From Candidatus Pantoea bituminis (GTDB taxonomy: Bacteria; Pseudomonadota; Gammaproteobacteria; Enterobacterales; Enterobacteriaceae): a DNA stretch of 64,000 bases. The stretch is from contig NZ_JAGTWO010000004.1 of assembly GCF_018842675.1 (NCBI RefSeq), positions 1,054,001 to 1,118,000 on the forward strand. Direction: 5' to 3'. The notes under the pieces are model-generated. The model saw only the letters and a program-made list of their open reading frames with translations, was not told where the DNA came from and did no database searches. Both the position numbers and the translations under genes were made by a program. Below are positions 19,959 to 29,217 of this stretch, in pieces (position 1 is the stretch's first letter; every line of letters starts with the position of its first letter).

Positions 19959-21464
19959 TTACTCAGGGATGAGCTTCAGGCGCATACGGCGCCAGCGCTT
20001 CCAGGCAAAAGGCACCACCAAGACGGCAACCGCTAAGATCAGCAGCACTTTGCAAATCAGACTTTCCCACAGGATCGGCAAATTACCGTTACTGATTGAG
20101 AGCGCGCGCCGCAGATTCTGTTCCAGCATTTCACCTAAGACAAAACCCAGGATCAGCGGAGACATGGGGAAATCCATTTTACGCAGAATATAACCAAAGA
20201 CACCCAAGCCAACCATTAACAGCAGATCAAACGTGGTGCTGTGAACCGCATAGACGCCCACGGCGGAGATGGCCGCAATGGTGGGGACCAAAAACCACAG
20301 CGGAATCGTCAGCATGCGGGCAAACACGTTGATCATGGGAATGTTCATGATCAACAGCATGATGTTGCCAATCAACAGTGCGGCGATCAATCCCCACACG
20401 ATGTCTGGCTGTTCAATAAACATCGCAGGGCCGGGCGTGATGTTGTAGAGCGTTAACGCACCCACCATGACTGCGGTGGTGCCTGAGCCGGGAATGCCCA
20501 GCGTGAGCATTGGAATAAAGGATCCGCAAGCCGATGCGTTGTTTGCCGCTTCTGGCGCTGCCACGCCGCGAATATCACCTTTACCAAACTGGTCGCTGCC
20601 GCTGATTTTCTTTTCAGTCATGTAAGCAATGGCGCTGGCGATGGTGGCACCTGCGCCGGGTAACACACCGACGAAGAAACCGATAAACGACGATCGCAGC
20701 GTGGCACCGGCCGTCATCGCGGCCTCTTTCATGTTGAACATCATGCGACCGCTGGCGCGCACCGCTTTCTGCCCAGAATGGGTGGATTCCAGCATCAACA
20801 AGATTTCACTCACCGAGAACAGACCAATTACCACCACCACAAACTGAATGCCATCAGAAAGATGCACACTGTCGAAGGTAAAGCGGTAAACGCCGGTATT
20901 CGCATCAACGCCCACGGTCGCCATGCCGAGACCGATTAATGCGGCCAGAAAAGATTTCAACGGATTTTGACTCATCATGCTGCCGAGGCAGGCAATCGCG
21001 AAAACCATCAGCGCAAAATATTCAGCCGGACCAAATGCCAGTGACCAGTTTGCCAGGAGCGGGGCGAATAAAATAATGCCGAGAATGGCAATGGTAGAGC
21101 CGACAAAGGAACTCACCGCAGAAATCGACAACGCTACGCCCGCTTTGCCTTGCTGCGCCATCGGATAGCCATCCAGCGCCGTCATAATGGCACCGGCATC
21201 GCCTGGCACATTCAGCAAAATGGATGAGATGCGACCCCCATATTCACAACCGATATAGACCGTTGCCAGCAAGATCAGCGCCGATTCCGCCGGCAAATGC
21301 AGCGCGTAAGCCAGCGGCATTAAAATAGCGACGCCATTGATCGGGCCGAGACCCGGCAACAATCCCACAATGGTGCCAATAAAACAGCCGATCAAGGCGA
21401 TTATCAGGTTTTCGGGCGTCATGGCGACGGCGAAACCCTGCATCAAAAAAGACCAGGTATCCAT
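19959..21464 (-). CDS. tctA: Tripartite tricarboxylate transporter, large membrane subunit TctA
   Basis: Large permease (501 aa, about 12 membrane segments) of the TTT family, which couples a periplasmic binding protein to uptake of citrate-type tricarboxylates. Family motifs: GTIVGLLPGLGPINGVAI near the N-terminus, YGGRISSILLNVPGDAGAI, and the second-half repeat GVLPGAGATIASAIAYM with LGIPGSGTTAVMVGAL. Transcribed tctC-tctB-tctA, with a terminator after tctA and the divergent tctDE two-component genes on the other side. Confidence 0.93.
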   Translation of the reverse strand: MDTWSFLMQGFAVAMTPENLIIALIGCFIGTIVGLLPGLGPINGVAILMPLAYALHLPAESALILLATVYIGCEYGGRISSILLNVPGDAGAIMTALDGYPMAQQGKAGVALSISAVSSFVGSTIAILGIILFAPLLANWSLAFGPAEYFALMVFAIACLGSMMSQNPLKSFLAALIGLGMATVGVDANTGVYRFTFDSVHLSDGIQFVVVVIGLFSVSEILLMLESTHSGQKAVRASGRMMFNMKEAAMTAGATLRSSFIGFFVGVLPGAGATIASAIAYMTEKKISGSDQFGKGDIRGVAAPEAANNASACGSFIPMLTLGIPGSGTTAVMVGALTLYNITPGPAMFIEQPDIVWGLIAALLIGNIMLLIMNIPMINVFARMLTIPLWFLVPTIAAISAVGVYAVHSTTFDLLLMVGLGVFGYILRKMDFPMSPLILGFVLGEMLEQNLRRALSISNGNLPILWESLICKVLLILAVAVLVVPFAWKRWRRMRLKLIPE

Positions 21465-21474
21465 GATATTCTCC

Positions 21475-21905
21475 TTAACTCAGCCAGCTGCCCATGGGCA
21501 GCGTCACGTCCAGCAAGCGGTCAAAGGCGTAAAACAGCGTCAACCCCATGATCACGCCGGAAAGCGCTGCCGCCCACCAACGTGCACCAAACAGCATGCC
21601 GATGCCAAACGTCAACAACGTGGTGCAGAGCGCGAAACCCAGTGTTTCAAACAGCCAGCCATACAGCATCAGCATCAGCGCCAGTGCGACTAAACGCTTT
21701 AATGTGCCCTGAGTAGGCCATTGAATGGTGTCTGGTTTACGAAACAGCATCAGCAGGGCGCAGATCGCCATCAAACCCAAAATCGTCAGGGAAAAGGGCG
21801 CGGGCCAACCGGTTCGTAGCTGTATTCGCTCTGAATTTGCCAGGCTATCACCATGCCGCCGAGGCAAAGTGCAAGCCAAATAGCCGCAAAAATACGATCG
21901 CTCAT
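21475..21905 (-). pseudogene. tctB: Tripartite tricarboxylate transporter small subunit TctB, frameshifted as read
   Basis: Small membrane subunit of the TTT transporter. Reading back from the intact C-terminal frame (LTILGLMAICALLML to LPMGSWLS), the true N-terminus lies in another frame from ATG 21905: MSDRIFAAIWLALCLGG, then IAWQIQSEYSYEPVGPRPFP and a stop. One extra base in the G3 run 21789-21791 joins the two into a 143-aa protein with the PRPFPLTILG junction expected from Salmonella TctB (144 aa). ATG 21908 is an alternative start. 12 bp downstream of tctC. Confidence 0.88.
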
Positions 21906-21917
21906 CATGTGCTCCGG

Positions 21918-22898
21918 TTATTTAGCCAGGCCGAAAGATTTCGCCTGATCGCGATAAGAGGCGACCTGATTTTTGACATAGCTGTCGAGTTCTGCACCAA
22001 ACAGGTTGAATTCAAACAGACCGCGCAGATCGCGCTGTTTTTGAAATTCCGGCGTATTCACCATCTTTTTAAAGGCGTCTTGCCACCATTGATACTCGGC
22101 ATCGCTGACTTTTGGACCCAAATAGAAGCCGCGAATAATCGGCCATTCGATGTTAAAGCCCTGTTCTTTAGCGGTCGGCACATTCGCCAGCAGGCCAGGC
22201 AAACGTTTATCCGCCATCACAGCCAGCACGCGCATTTTTCCACCTTGCAGATGCGGCACCATTTCGCTCATGTCGCCAGAAACCACCTGAATATGATTAC
22301 CCAACAGCGCAGTAACCGGCTCGCCGCCACCTTCAAACGCGACGTAACGCATCTTGCGCGGATCAATGCCTGCTTCACGCGCCAGCAGCGCGGTTTTCAT
22401 CCAGTCCTGACTGCCAATAGATGCGCCCGCGCCAACCACCACTTTGGTGGGATCTTTCTTCATCGCCTCCATCAGCTCACCAAGCGTTTTCCATGGGGCA
22501 TCTTCACGCACTGCGATCATGCCGTAATCGGTGCCGACTGCTGCCAGCCACTTCACGTCGTCTACTGAATAGCGACCAAATTTGCCTTGAGAAAGGTTAA
22601 GCAGCGAGCCGCCGGAGAAGGCGACCACCGTGCCCGCTTCGGCGGGGCGCTGCGCAATAATGGCGTTGTAGGCAACCGCACCCACGCCGCCGGGCATATA
22701 AGTGACGCGCATCGGTGAATCGATCTGTTTTGTCTCCTGCAATGACACTTGCAGGAGTTTGCAGGTCAGGTCAAAGCCGCCGCCAGGCTTGGCAGGCGCA
22801 ATACATTCAGTACGTTTGGGCGCATCGGCGGCAAAAGTAGCGGGAACCAGTAATGCCAGTAGGGTTGAGGCTAAGGTGGTGCGGATTATTTTTTTCAT
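21918..22898 (-). CDS. tctC: Tricarboxylate-binding periplasmic protein TctC
   Basis: Bug-family extracytoplasmic solute receptor of the tricarboxylate transporter. ATG at 22898 (GGGAGCG upstream) gives 326 aa with a clear signal peptide of about 24 residues (MKKIIRTTLASTLLALLVPA, cleaved near FAA). An upstream in-frame ATG at 22979 would place 27 charged residues before it and is rejected. Family motifs include the N-terminal ECIAPAKPGGGFDLTCK, VVGAGASIGSQDW and the C-terminal region with WPIIRGFYLGP. First gene of tctCBA. Confidence 0.93.
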   Translation of the reverse strand: MKKIIRTTLASTLLALLVPATFAADAPKRTECIAPAKPGGGFDLTCKLLQVSLQETKQIDSPMRVTYMPGGVGAVAYNAIIAQRPAEAGTVVAFSGGSLLNLSQGKFGRYSVDDVKWLAAVGTDYGMIAVREDAPWKTLGELMEAMKKDPTKVVVGAGASIGSQDWMKTALLAREAGIDPRKMRYVAFEGGGEPVTALLGNHIQVVSGDMSEMVPHLQGGKMRVLAVMADKRLPGLLANVPTAKEQGFNIEWPIIRGFYLGPKVSDAEYQWWQDAFKKMVNTPEFQKQRDLRGLFEFNLFGAELDSYVKNQVASYRDQAKSFGLAK

Positions 22899-22933
22899 CT
22901 TTCGCTCCCTTGTTCTTCCAGAGTGTGATTGCT

Positions 22934-22989
22934 GCCGAATATTCGGCGTTGCTGAATTGTTAAAACAGTTACCTTTCATTTACCTTTCA
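22934..22989. promoter_or_regulatory. Putative TctD operator region: palindrome and 11-bp-period direct repeat
   Basis: Between tctC and tctD lie a perfect 14-bp palindrome GCCGAATATTCGGC (22934-22947) and two copies of TTACCTTTCA (22969-22978 and 22980-22989). The second copy starts 11 bp after the first, the period typical of OmpR/PhoB-family sites. TctD is of that family, so the repeat is a good candidate TctD box. Confidence 0.6.
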
Positions 22990-23017
22990 CTGCCCAGAAA
23001 TAATGACAGGATGTGAT

Positions 23018-23689
23018 ATGCGTCTCTTACTGGTTGAAGATACGGTTGAGCTGGCGCGCTGGTTGCAGAAAGCGCTAACGCAAAAAGGATTTGCCGTGGA
23101 TTGGGTTGCGGATGGTGTAGCGGCGGATCACATGCTGCACAGCGAGGAATATGTTCTGGTGGTACTGGATGTTTCGCTGCCGCGTATGGATGGTATTGAG
23201 GTGCTAACGCGGCTGCGTCGGCGCGGAAAAAATGTGCCGGTTTTATTACTGACTGCGCGCAGCGCGCTCGACGATAGGGTGCGCGGGCTGAATCAGGGAG
23301 CCGATGATTACCTCACTAAACCCTTTGAGCTGGATGAACTGGAAGCGCGGTTACGGGCACTGTTGCGGCGAAGCCAAACGCATTCTGCGCAAAACCAGGC
23401 GCTAGGCCAGTTGACACGCGATCCTGAAGGCTATTTTTTGCTGGCGGACAAGCCGCTGGCGTTGACCCCGCGCGAAGCCAGCATACTTACAACCTTGATG
23501 CAGCGAGGAGGGCGCCCGGTTTCACGCCAGCATCTTTATGAACAAACGTTTACCCTGGCTGATGATGTCAGCCTGGAAAGCATTGAGCTTTACGTACACC
23601 GGGTACGTAAAAAACTGGCCGGTAGCGATGTCGCGATTGTGACGCTACGCGGTCTGGGATACAGCCTGGAAACGGTGCCATGCGGCTAA
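23018..23689 (+). CDS. tctD: Response regulator TctD
   Basis: OmpR-family response regulator, 223 aa (Salmonella TctD 224). Receiver domain 1-115 with acidic E7-D8, phospho-acceptor Asp51 (VVLDVSLPRMDG) and Lys in YLTKPFELDEL. C-terminal winged helix from about 130 (LTPREASILTTLM, SIELYVHRVRKKL, TLRGLGYSLE). ATG at 23018 gives the standard MRLLLVED start; an upstream TTG/ATG adds five residues. Overlaps tctE by 10 bp. Activates the divergent tctCBA in Salmonella. Confidence 0.94.
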   Translation: MRLLLVEDTVELARWLQKALTQKGFAVDWVADGVAADHMLHSEEYVLVVLDVSLPRMDGIEVLTRLRRRGKNVPVLLLTARSALDDRVRGLNQGADDYLTKPFELDELEARLRALLRRSQTHSAQNQALGQLTRDPEGYFLLADKPLALTPREASILTTLMQRGGRPVSRQHLYEQTFTLADDVSLESIELYVHRVRKKLAGSDVAIVTLRGLGYSLETVPCG

Positions 23690-25062
23690 TCCGTTCACTG
23701 CGCGGCGAATTACTGGCGTGGTTGGGCTTGCCGCTCACGTTGTTGTGGGGTTTGTCGGTTTATACCCATTATCAAAGCGGGCTGGCTGCAGCCAATCAGG
23801 CCTATGATCGCTCATTGCTGGCCTCGGCGCGCACCGTTGCTGAACGCTTGGTGGTGCGTAATCGTCATCTTGAAGTGGATGTGCCTTGGGTCGTGCTCGA
23901 CAGCTTTGAGCGCAACATGAACGATCAGCTGTTTTACCAAGTGATTTCGCCGCAAGGTAAAACGCTGTCAGGTTATGACGACCTGCCGCCGATTCCACCC
24001 CATCACGCACTTTCAAACGACTGGCCCGCGCTGGTGCATTTTTATGATGGCCGCTATCGACAGCAACCGATTCGCATTGCTGCACTTTGGCAACCCATCA
24101 GCGAGGCGGGGGCAGAAGGTATGGCGCTAATCATCGTGGCTGAAACACTGAATTCGCGTCAGGAGTTTGCCCAAGGATTAATGCGTACGGCGCTGCTGAG
24201 TCAAAGCGTGTTGGTGCTGATGACGCTGTTACTGGCGGGATTGATGCTGCGACGCGTACTGCGTCCATTACGACGTCTATCGCGCATTGTTTTACGCCGC
24301 GATGTTAGCGAGTTAACGCCGCTTCCATCGTTGCCTTGGTCAGAATTACAGCCGTTGATTATTGCTTTTAATCGCTATCTTGAGCGGTTGCGTGGAATGA
24401 TGGCGCGTCAGGATCGTTTTAGCGCTGACGCAGCACATCAACTGCGTACGCCGCTAGCAATCCTCAAAACTCAGGTGGGTGTCGCGATGAGCAGCAATTG
24501 CCCCGAGCAGTGGCGAGAGAGTTTACAAGGAATGCGACACACGCTGGATGACACTATTTTGCTTACCGATCGATTACTGCAACTGGCGCAAATAAAAGCG
24601 CGTCACGGCGAGGAGAAACAGCTGCCGCGCGTCGATTTAGCGGAGATCCTGCGGGATGCCTGTTTCAGCGGTTACACGGCGGCCCGGAACAAGCAGATCG
24701 ATTTAGGTTACGAAGGTGATGAGAACAGCGAAGTCAAAGGGGATCGCCTGCTGCTGGGCGAGTTATGCGCCAATCTGCTGGACAATGCCATCAAATACAC
24801 GCCGCTGAACGGGGTAATTACGGCAAGGCTACAGGGGAAAACATTAGAAATAGAAGACAGCGGGCCGGGCATCGACAGTGCGGAACAGGAAAAAGCCTTA
24901 CAGCCCTTTTCCCGACTTGATCATGGCAGCTTGCAGCCTGGCGCAGGAATAGGATTGGCGTTGGTGCAGGATATTTGTGCATGGCATGGAGCGTTGATTG
25001 TCATGGATCGCAGTCCGCTACTGGGCGGACTGCGCGTCACTATCGCGTTTAAATCCGAGTGA
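23680..25062 (+). CDS. tctE: Sensor histidine kinase TctE
   Basis: Membrane histidine kinase, 460 aa, partner of TctD for tricarboxylate sensing. Transmembrane segments near 12-32 and 165-187 bracket a periplasmic sensor. Then come a linker and the dimerisation box FSADAAHQLRTPLAIL with phospho-acceptor His253. The ATPase part has the N box (ELCANLLDNAIKYTP), DSGPGIDSAE (G1) and GAGIGLALVQDI (G2). The first 10 bp overlap tctD. The last 14 bp overlap the convergent EamA gene. Confidence 0.94.
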   Translation: MRLIRSLRGELLAWLGLPLTLLWGLSVYTHYQSGLAAANQAYDRSLLASARTVAERLVVRNRHLEVDVPWVVLDSFERNMNDQLFYQVISPQGKTLSGYDDLPPIPPHHALSNDWPALVHFYDGRYRQQPIRIAALWQPISEAGAEGMALIIVAETLNSRQEFAQGLMRTALLSQSVLVLMTLLLAGLMLRRVLRPLRRLSRIVLRRDVSELTPLPSLPWSELQPLIIAFNRYLERLRGMMARQDRFSADAAHQLRTPLAILKTQVGVAMSSNCPEQWRESLQGMRHTLDDTILLTDRLLQLAQIKARHGEEKQLPRVDLAEILRDACFSGYTAARNKQIDLGYEGDENSEVKGDRLLLGELCANLLDNAIKYTPLNGVITARLQGKTLEIEDSGPGIDSAEQEKALQPFSRLDHGSLQPGAGIGLALVQDICAWHGALIVMDRSPLLGGLRVTIAFKSE

Positions 25063-25948
25063 TACGGCTCGGTTTACGACCTGACAGCGGTGTTTTCAAA
25101 CGCTGTGCCAAAATCACGCCAAACAGTGTCAAACCTCCGCCAATCCAGTGATAACTGTGCAACTGCTCATGCAGGAACAGCACGGCAATCAGCGCAGTAA
25201 ATATCGGAATCAGATTCATAAATATAGTGGTGGTGCTGGCACCTAAACGCTGTACGCCATGAATCCACAAGAAAGGCGCAATGATTGAAGCAAACAGGCC
25301 CGCGAACGCCACCAACGGGATATTATGCAGATTCAGTGTTACGTCCGGTGCAAATAAAAAACCGGGCAACAGCAGCAGAACGCCAAACACGATCTGCATG
25401 TATAAGCTTTGCCAGATCGGCAGCGGTATTGCCCAGCGCTTGGTCAGCACACCATAAAGCGCATAAGAGGCGGAAGCCGCCAGCATCATTAACTCACCTT
25501 TGCCTAATCCATGACTCAGCAACAGCGGTAAATTTCCCTCGCTGACCAGCCAAACTAAACCGGCAAATGAGATGATGCTGCCAAAAAGAATCCCCACCGT
25601 CGGGGCAATGCGCAGGATCACCACGCTTAACAGCACGGTAAGCAGCGGAATTAATGCGCCGATGATCCCCATAAACAGTGCACTTACGCTGTGCGCGGCG
25701 TAATAAGCCAGGCTTTGATACAACACCATGCCCAGCAGCCCAAGCAGCAGCAATTGCCCCAAATGCGGTTTAATCTGTCGCCGCTGACGCCATACGCCAG
25801 GCAAAATAAACGGCGTTAACACCAGCAGCGCTAACAGCCAGCGATAAAAAGAGATGGCGGCGGGATCAATGGCATCCGCCGACAACTTACTTACGATCGA
25901 ATTGATCGACCAGATCATCACCGCAATCAGCGGAAACAAGAAACTCAT
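25049..25948 (-). CDS. EamA (DMT) family transporter
   Basis: 299-aa drug/metabolite transporter with about ten membrane segments in two EamA repeats. The first repeat begins FLFPLIAVMIWSINSIVSKL and the second ELMMLAASASYALYGVLTKR. It ends with a basic tail (RLKTPLSGRKPSRITRI). ATG at 25948 (GGGAGAG upstream) starts just before the first helix; the longer frame from 26020 adds a polar leader. It is divergent from an AraC-family gene with shared TGTCCGG-type repeats, so that protein probably controls it. Substrate unknown. Absent from this spot in E. coli. Confidence 0.88.
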   Translation of the reverse strand: MSFLFPLIAVMIWSINSIVSKLSADAIDPAAISFYRWLLALLVLTPFILPGVWRQRRQIKPHLGQLLLLGLLGMVLYQSLAYYAAHSVSALFMGIIGALIPLLTVLLSVVILRIAPTVGILFGSIISFAGLVWLVSEGNLPLLLSHGLGKGELMMLAASASYALYGVLTKRWAIPLPIWQSLYMQIVFGVLLLLPGFLFAPDVTLNLHNIPLVAFAGLFASIIAPFLWIHGVQRLGASTTTIFMNLIPIFTALIAVLFLHEQLHSYHWIGGGLTLFGVILAQRLKTPLSGRKPSRITRI

Positions 25949-25985
25949 AACGCTCTCCCGATACAGAATGGGCGCAGTGTACGCT

Positions 25986-26040
25986 TGTCCGGTTTTATTC
26001 AGATAGTTAATATCGGACAAAAATCTTTAATGACCGGACA
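25986..26040. promoter_or_regulatory. Repeated TGTCCGG-type half-sites between the EamA and AraC genes
   Basis: TGTCCGGT (25986-25993) and ATCGGACA (26012-26019) form an inverted pair, and ACCGGACA (26033-26040) repeats the second arm 21 bp on, about two helical turns. Probable operator for the adjacent AraC-type regulator. Confidence 0.5.
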
Positions 26041-26042
26041 TA

Positions 26043-26821
26043 ATGACTTCACAAATCATTTACCAGGCGCCAGTTGATGCCAATGCGCTGCGCTACTTCT
26101 TTCGTTTTGAGCAGGCCAATGCGCAAACCGAATATTTGCCGCACGCGCATAGCTGGGGCCAGGTGATCTTTGTGAAAAGTTATGTGCTGGAGATGCGGGT
26201 AGAAGGTGAACGGCTGCTCACGCCTGCCGACATCCCTATCTGGATCCCGCCGGGGCTGGTACACAGCAGCTATAATCATCGGCAGGCCCAATTTCGCACC
26301 TTTAACCTGGCCGCCGATCTGTGTGAAGGGTTGCCGATCAAAGCGTGCTTGCTGATTGTCGATCCGATCGTGCACGCCATTATGGATGAATTCGCCCGAG
26401 AGGAAATTGTGCTGCCTGTCAGCGACGAGCAGTTACGGCTGTGTAATGTACTGCGCGACCGCTTGCGTCTCGCAGCCGTTCAGGAAAGCTATTTGCCTAC
26501 GTCGGAAGATAAATTTTTGGCGCCAGTGCTGCACGCGCTGGAAGCCAACCCCGGTGATAACACGACGCTAGCAGCGTGGGCGGCCCGCGTTTTTACCACA
26601 GAACGCACGCTGGCGCGCCGCTGTCATCAGCAGCTCAATATGTCATTCAGCGAATGGCGTCAGCGGCTGCGTTTTTGCGGGCGATTGCGCTGCTGGAGCA
26701 GGGCAACAGCGTGCAATCTATTGCTCACGATCTCGGATATAGCTCCGCTTCTGCGCTGATTGTCATGTTTCAACATCAAGCGGGCACCACGCCCGATCGC
26801 TACCGCACGCGGTTAGGCTAA
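26043..26821 (+). pseudogene. AraC-family regulator (cupin plus HTH), frameshifted as read
   Basis: N-terminal cupin-like sensor (LPHAHSWGQVIFV, IPIWIPPGLVHSSYN) and C-terminal AraC HTH. The frame breaks inside the HTH at the T5 run 26672-26676. One extra T joins SEWRQRLRF to LRAIALLEQGNSVQSIAHDLGYSSASAL, giving 259 aa. This architecture is typical of regulators of adjacent EamA or MFS exporters. The exporter lies divergently with symmetrical repeats between, supporting local control; effector unknown. Confidence 0.85.
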
Positions 26822-26876
26822 CGCGTGGCTTTGTGCCAGAATAACGCCCTTAAAGACAACAGACAGGAAAGCCGTG

Positions 26877-28010
26877 GTGAAGATTCTCGTCGATGAAAAT
26901 ATGCCTTATGCCCGTGAACTGTTCAGCCGCACCGGAAACGTGCTGGCGGTGCCGGGTCGTCCTTTACCGGAAGCCGAACTGGCAGATGCCGATGGCTTGA
27001 TGGTGCGTTCAGTTACCAAGGTGAATGAAGCCTTGCTGGCGGGTAAACCGGTGAAATTTGTTGGTACCGCTACGGCGGGCACCGATCACATCGACGAAGT
27101 GTGGCTGCAACAGGCGGGGATCGCTTTCTCTGCCGCGCCGGGTTGTAACGCCATTGCCGTGGTGGAATATGTCTTTTCGTCGCTGCTGTTACTGGCGGAA
27201 CGCGATGGTTTTCAACTGCGCGATCGCACAGTCGGCATTGTCGGCGTTGGCAATGTCGGCGGACGTTTACAGAAACGTCTTGAAGCCTGGGGCGTGAAAA
27301 CCGTGCTGTGCGATCCGCCGCGCGCCGATCGTGGTGACGACGGCGATTTTTTGTCGCTGGATGAGGTGGTTAAACAGGCTGATATCCTGACTTTCCACAC
27401 GCCACTCTTTAAAGACGGACCGTATAAAAGCTGGCATCTGGCTGATTTAGCACTGTTGATGGCTCTTAAACCCAATACCATTCTCATTAATGCCTGCCGC
27501 GGCCCGGTGGTCGATAACGTCGCGCTGCTGGAAGTATTGAACATGCGATCGGATCTCAGCGTGATACTGGATGTATGGGAACCGGAACCGGATCTTTCAC
27601 TGGCGCTGCTCGATAAAGTTGATATCGCCACCGCCCATATCGCGGGCTACACGCTGGAAGGTAAAGCGCGAGGTACCACGCAAGTGTTTGAAGCCTGGAG
27701 CGCGTTTATCGGGCAACCGCAGCAGGTGCCACTGAGCGAGTTATTACCGACACCGGAGTTCAGCAGCATTACGCTGCAGGGCGCGCTTGATCAGCCAACG
27801 CTGAAACGGCTGGTGCATCTGGTGTATGATGTGCGCCGCGACGACGCGCCTTTACGTAAAGTGGCGGCGCAACCCGGTGAATTTGATCGCCTGCGCAAGC
27901 AGTATGAAGAGCGCCGCGAATGGTCTTCGTTGCAGGTGATCTGCAACGATCGCGACGCTGCCGAGATGCTGGCGAAGCTGGGTTTTGATGCGCATTTGCA
28001 GGAGAGCTAA
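26877..28010 (+). CDS. pdxB: Erythronate-4-phosphate dehydrogenase PdxB
   Basis: Second step of DXP-independent pyridoxal phosphate synthesis: NAD-linked oxidation of 4-phosphoerythronate. 377 aa. Two GTG codons are adjacent (26874 and 26877). The second is preferred because AGGA sits 8 bp upstream and it gives the family start [11 protein letters not shown]. Visible: Rossmann motif [13 protein letters not shown], catalytic Arg in NACRGPVVD, catalytic His in [13 protein letters not shown], and the C-terminal dimerisation domain with [14 protein letters not shown]. Followed by a terminator before usg. Confidence 0.95.
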   Translation: MKILVDENMPYARELFSRTGNVLAVPGRPLPEAELADADGLMVRSVTKVNEALLAGKPVKFVGTATAGTDHIDEVWLQQAGIAFSAAPGCNAIAVVEYVFSSLLLLAERDGFQLRDRTVGIVGVGNVGGRLQKRLEAWGVKTVLCDPPRADRGDDGDFLSLDEVVKQADILTFHTPLFKDGPYKSWHLADLALLMALKPNTILINACRGPVVDNVALLEVLNMRSDLSVILDVWEPEPDLSLALLDKVDIATAHIAGYTLEGKARGTTQVFEAWSAFIGQPQQVPLSELLPTPEFSSITLQGALDQPTLKRLVHLVYDVRRDDAPLRKVAAQPGEFDRLRKQYEERREWSSLQVICNDRDAAEMLAKLGFDAHLQES

Positions 28011-28152
28011 TCTCATTTCCTTGTAATTTCCGTTGCAGAAAGGCGGCAAATGAGTGAACGCCAGGCACTTACCACAGTAAGTGGACAGGGTAAGCGCGAG
28101 TAGCCAACGTATCTGCAATACGAAATATGACCGGGAAAAATCCGAATCCTTG

Positions 28153-28180
28153 GGCGGTGAATATCACCGCCTTCTGTTTT
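28153..28180 (+). terminator. Intrinsic terminator after pdxB
   Basis: Eight-bp stem GGCGGTGA (28153-28160) / TCACCGCC (28164-28171), 3-nt loop, then TTCTGTTTTT. Confidence 0.65.
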
Positions 28181-28206
28181 TATGTCATTGTCTGGAGTAA
28201 ACCAAC

Positions 28207-29217
28207 ATGTCTGACGGCTGGAATATTGCGCTATTAGGCGCAACAGGCGCAGTAGGGAACGCTTTACTGGAGCTGCTGGCTGAACGCCAGTTCCCGGTTG
28301 GAGAATTGTATTTGCTGGCGAGTGAAAACGGCGCAGGTGAAACTAAACGTTATGAAGGCCGTTCTGTTCTGGTTCAGGACGCGGCAGGTTTTGACTGGTC
28401 ACAAGCGCAGTTGGCGTTTTTTGTAGCCGGTCGTGAAGCCTCTTCGCGCTATGCAGATGAAGCCGCTAACGCGGGTTGTTTGGTTATCGACAGCAGCGAA
28501 CTGTTTGCGTTGTCACCAGACATTCCGCTGGTAGTGCCAGATGTGAATGCGCACGTTTTGGCGGATTACCGCAATCGCAACATTATCTGCGTGGCCGATA
28601 GCCTGGTCAGCCAGTTGCTTACCGCGCTCAAACCGCTGACTGACGCCGCCGGTTTAGGCCGCTTGCAGGTAACAAATTTGATTTCGGTTTCCAACCACGG
28701 CAAAGCGGCAGTGGATGCATTAGCGGGTGAAAGCGCGCGTTTGCTAAATGGCGTCCCGGCAGATAACCATTTTTATGGCCGCCAGCTGGCCTTTAACTTG
28801 CTGCCACAACAGGCCGATGCCGAAGGCAGCGTGGAGAGCGAACGTCGTCTGATCGATCAGGTACGTAAAGTACTGCAAGACGAAGGCTTACCGATTGCGG
28901 TCACCAGCATTCAGGCGCCGGTGTTTTATGGCAACGCGCAAATCGTTCATGTTGAGAATCTGCGTCCGCTCTCTGCGGAAGAAGCGCGTGCTGAACTGGC
29001 GCTCACCGCTGATATCATCCTGAGCGAAGAAGATCAGGTGCCAACGCCTGTCACCGATGCATCAGGCAACAATGAATTAAGCATTGGCGGCGTGCGTAAC
29101 GATTACGGTATTCCTGAACTGCTGCAGTTTTGGTCAGTCGCCGATAACGTCCGTTTTGGCGGTGCGTTAATGGCGGTGAAAACGGCGGAAAAGCTGGTGC
29201 AGGAGTATATGTACTAA
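28207..29217 (+). CDS. usg: USG-1 protein, aspartate-semialdehyde dehydrogenase homolog
   Basis: 336-aa paralogue of Asd with an N-terminal NADP-type fold ([17 protein letters not shown]) and the C-terminal ending [21 protein letters not shown]. Where active Asd has its nucleophilic Cys (SNC-x-T type motif), this protein reads ADSLVSQL, so the thiol is missing and dehydrogenase activity is unlikely. E. coli Usg shows the same substitution. Function unknown. The stop overlaps the truA start (TAATG), so the two are coupled. Confidence 0.92.
   Translation: MSDGWNIALLGATGAVGNALLELLAERQFPVGELYLLASENGAGETKRYEGRSVLVQDAAGFDWSQAQLAFFVAGREASSRYADEAANAGCLVIDSSELFALSPDIPLVVPDVNAHVLADYRNRNIICVADSLVSQLLTALKPLTDAAGLGRLQVTNLISVSNHGKAAVDALAGESARLLNGVPADNHFYGRQLAFNLLPQQADAEGSVESERRLIDQVRKVLQDEGLPIAVTSIQAPVFYGNAQIVHVENLRPLSAEEARAELALTADIILSEEDQVPTPVTDASGNNELSIGGVRNDYGIPELLQFWSVADNVRFGGALMAVKTAEKLVQEYMY

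Noticed and set aside
19959-26821. Genomic island with integrase or IS at its borders
   Set aside because: No transposase, integrase, tRNA or flanking direct repeats recognised; the block is listed only as an accessory insertion relative to E. coli.
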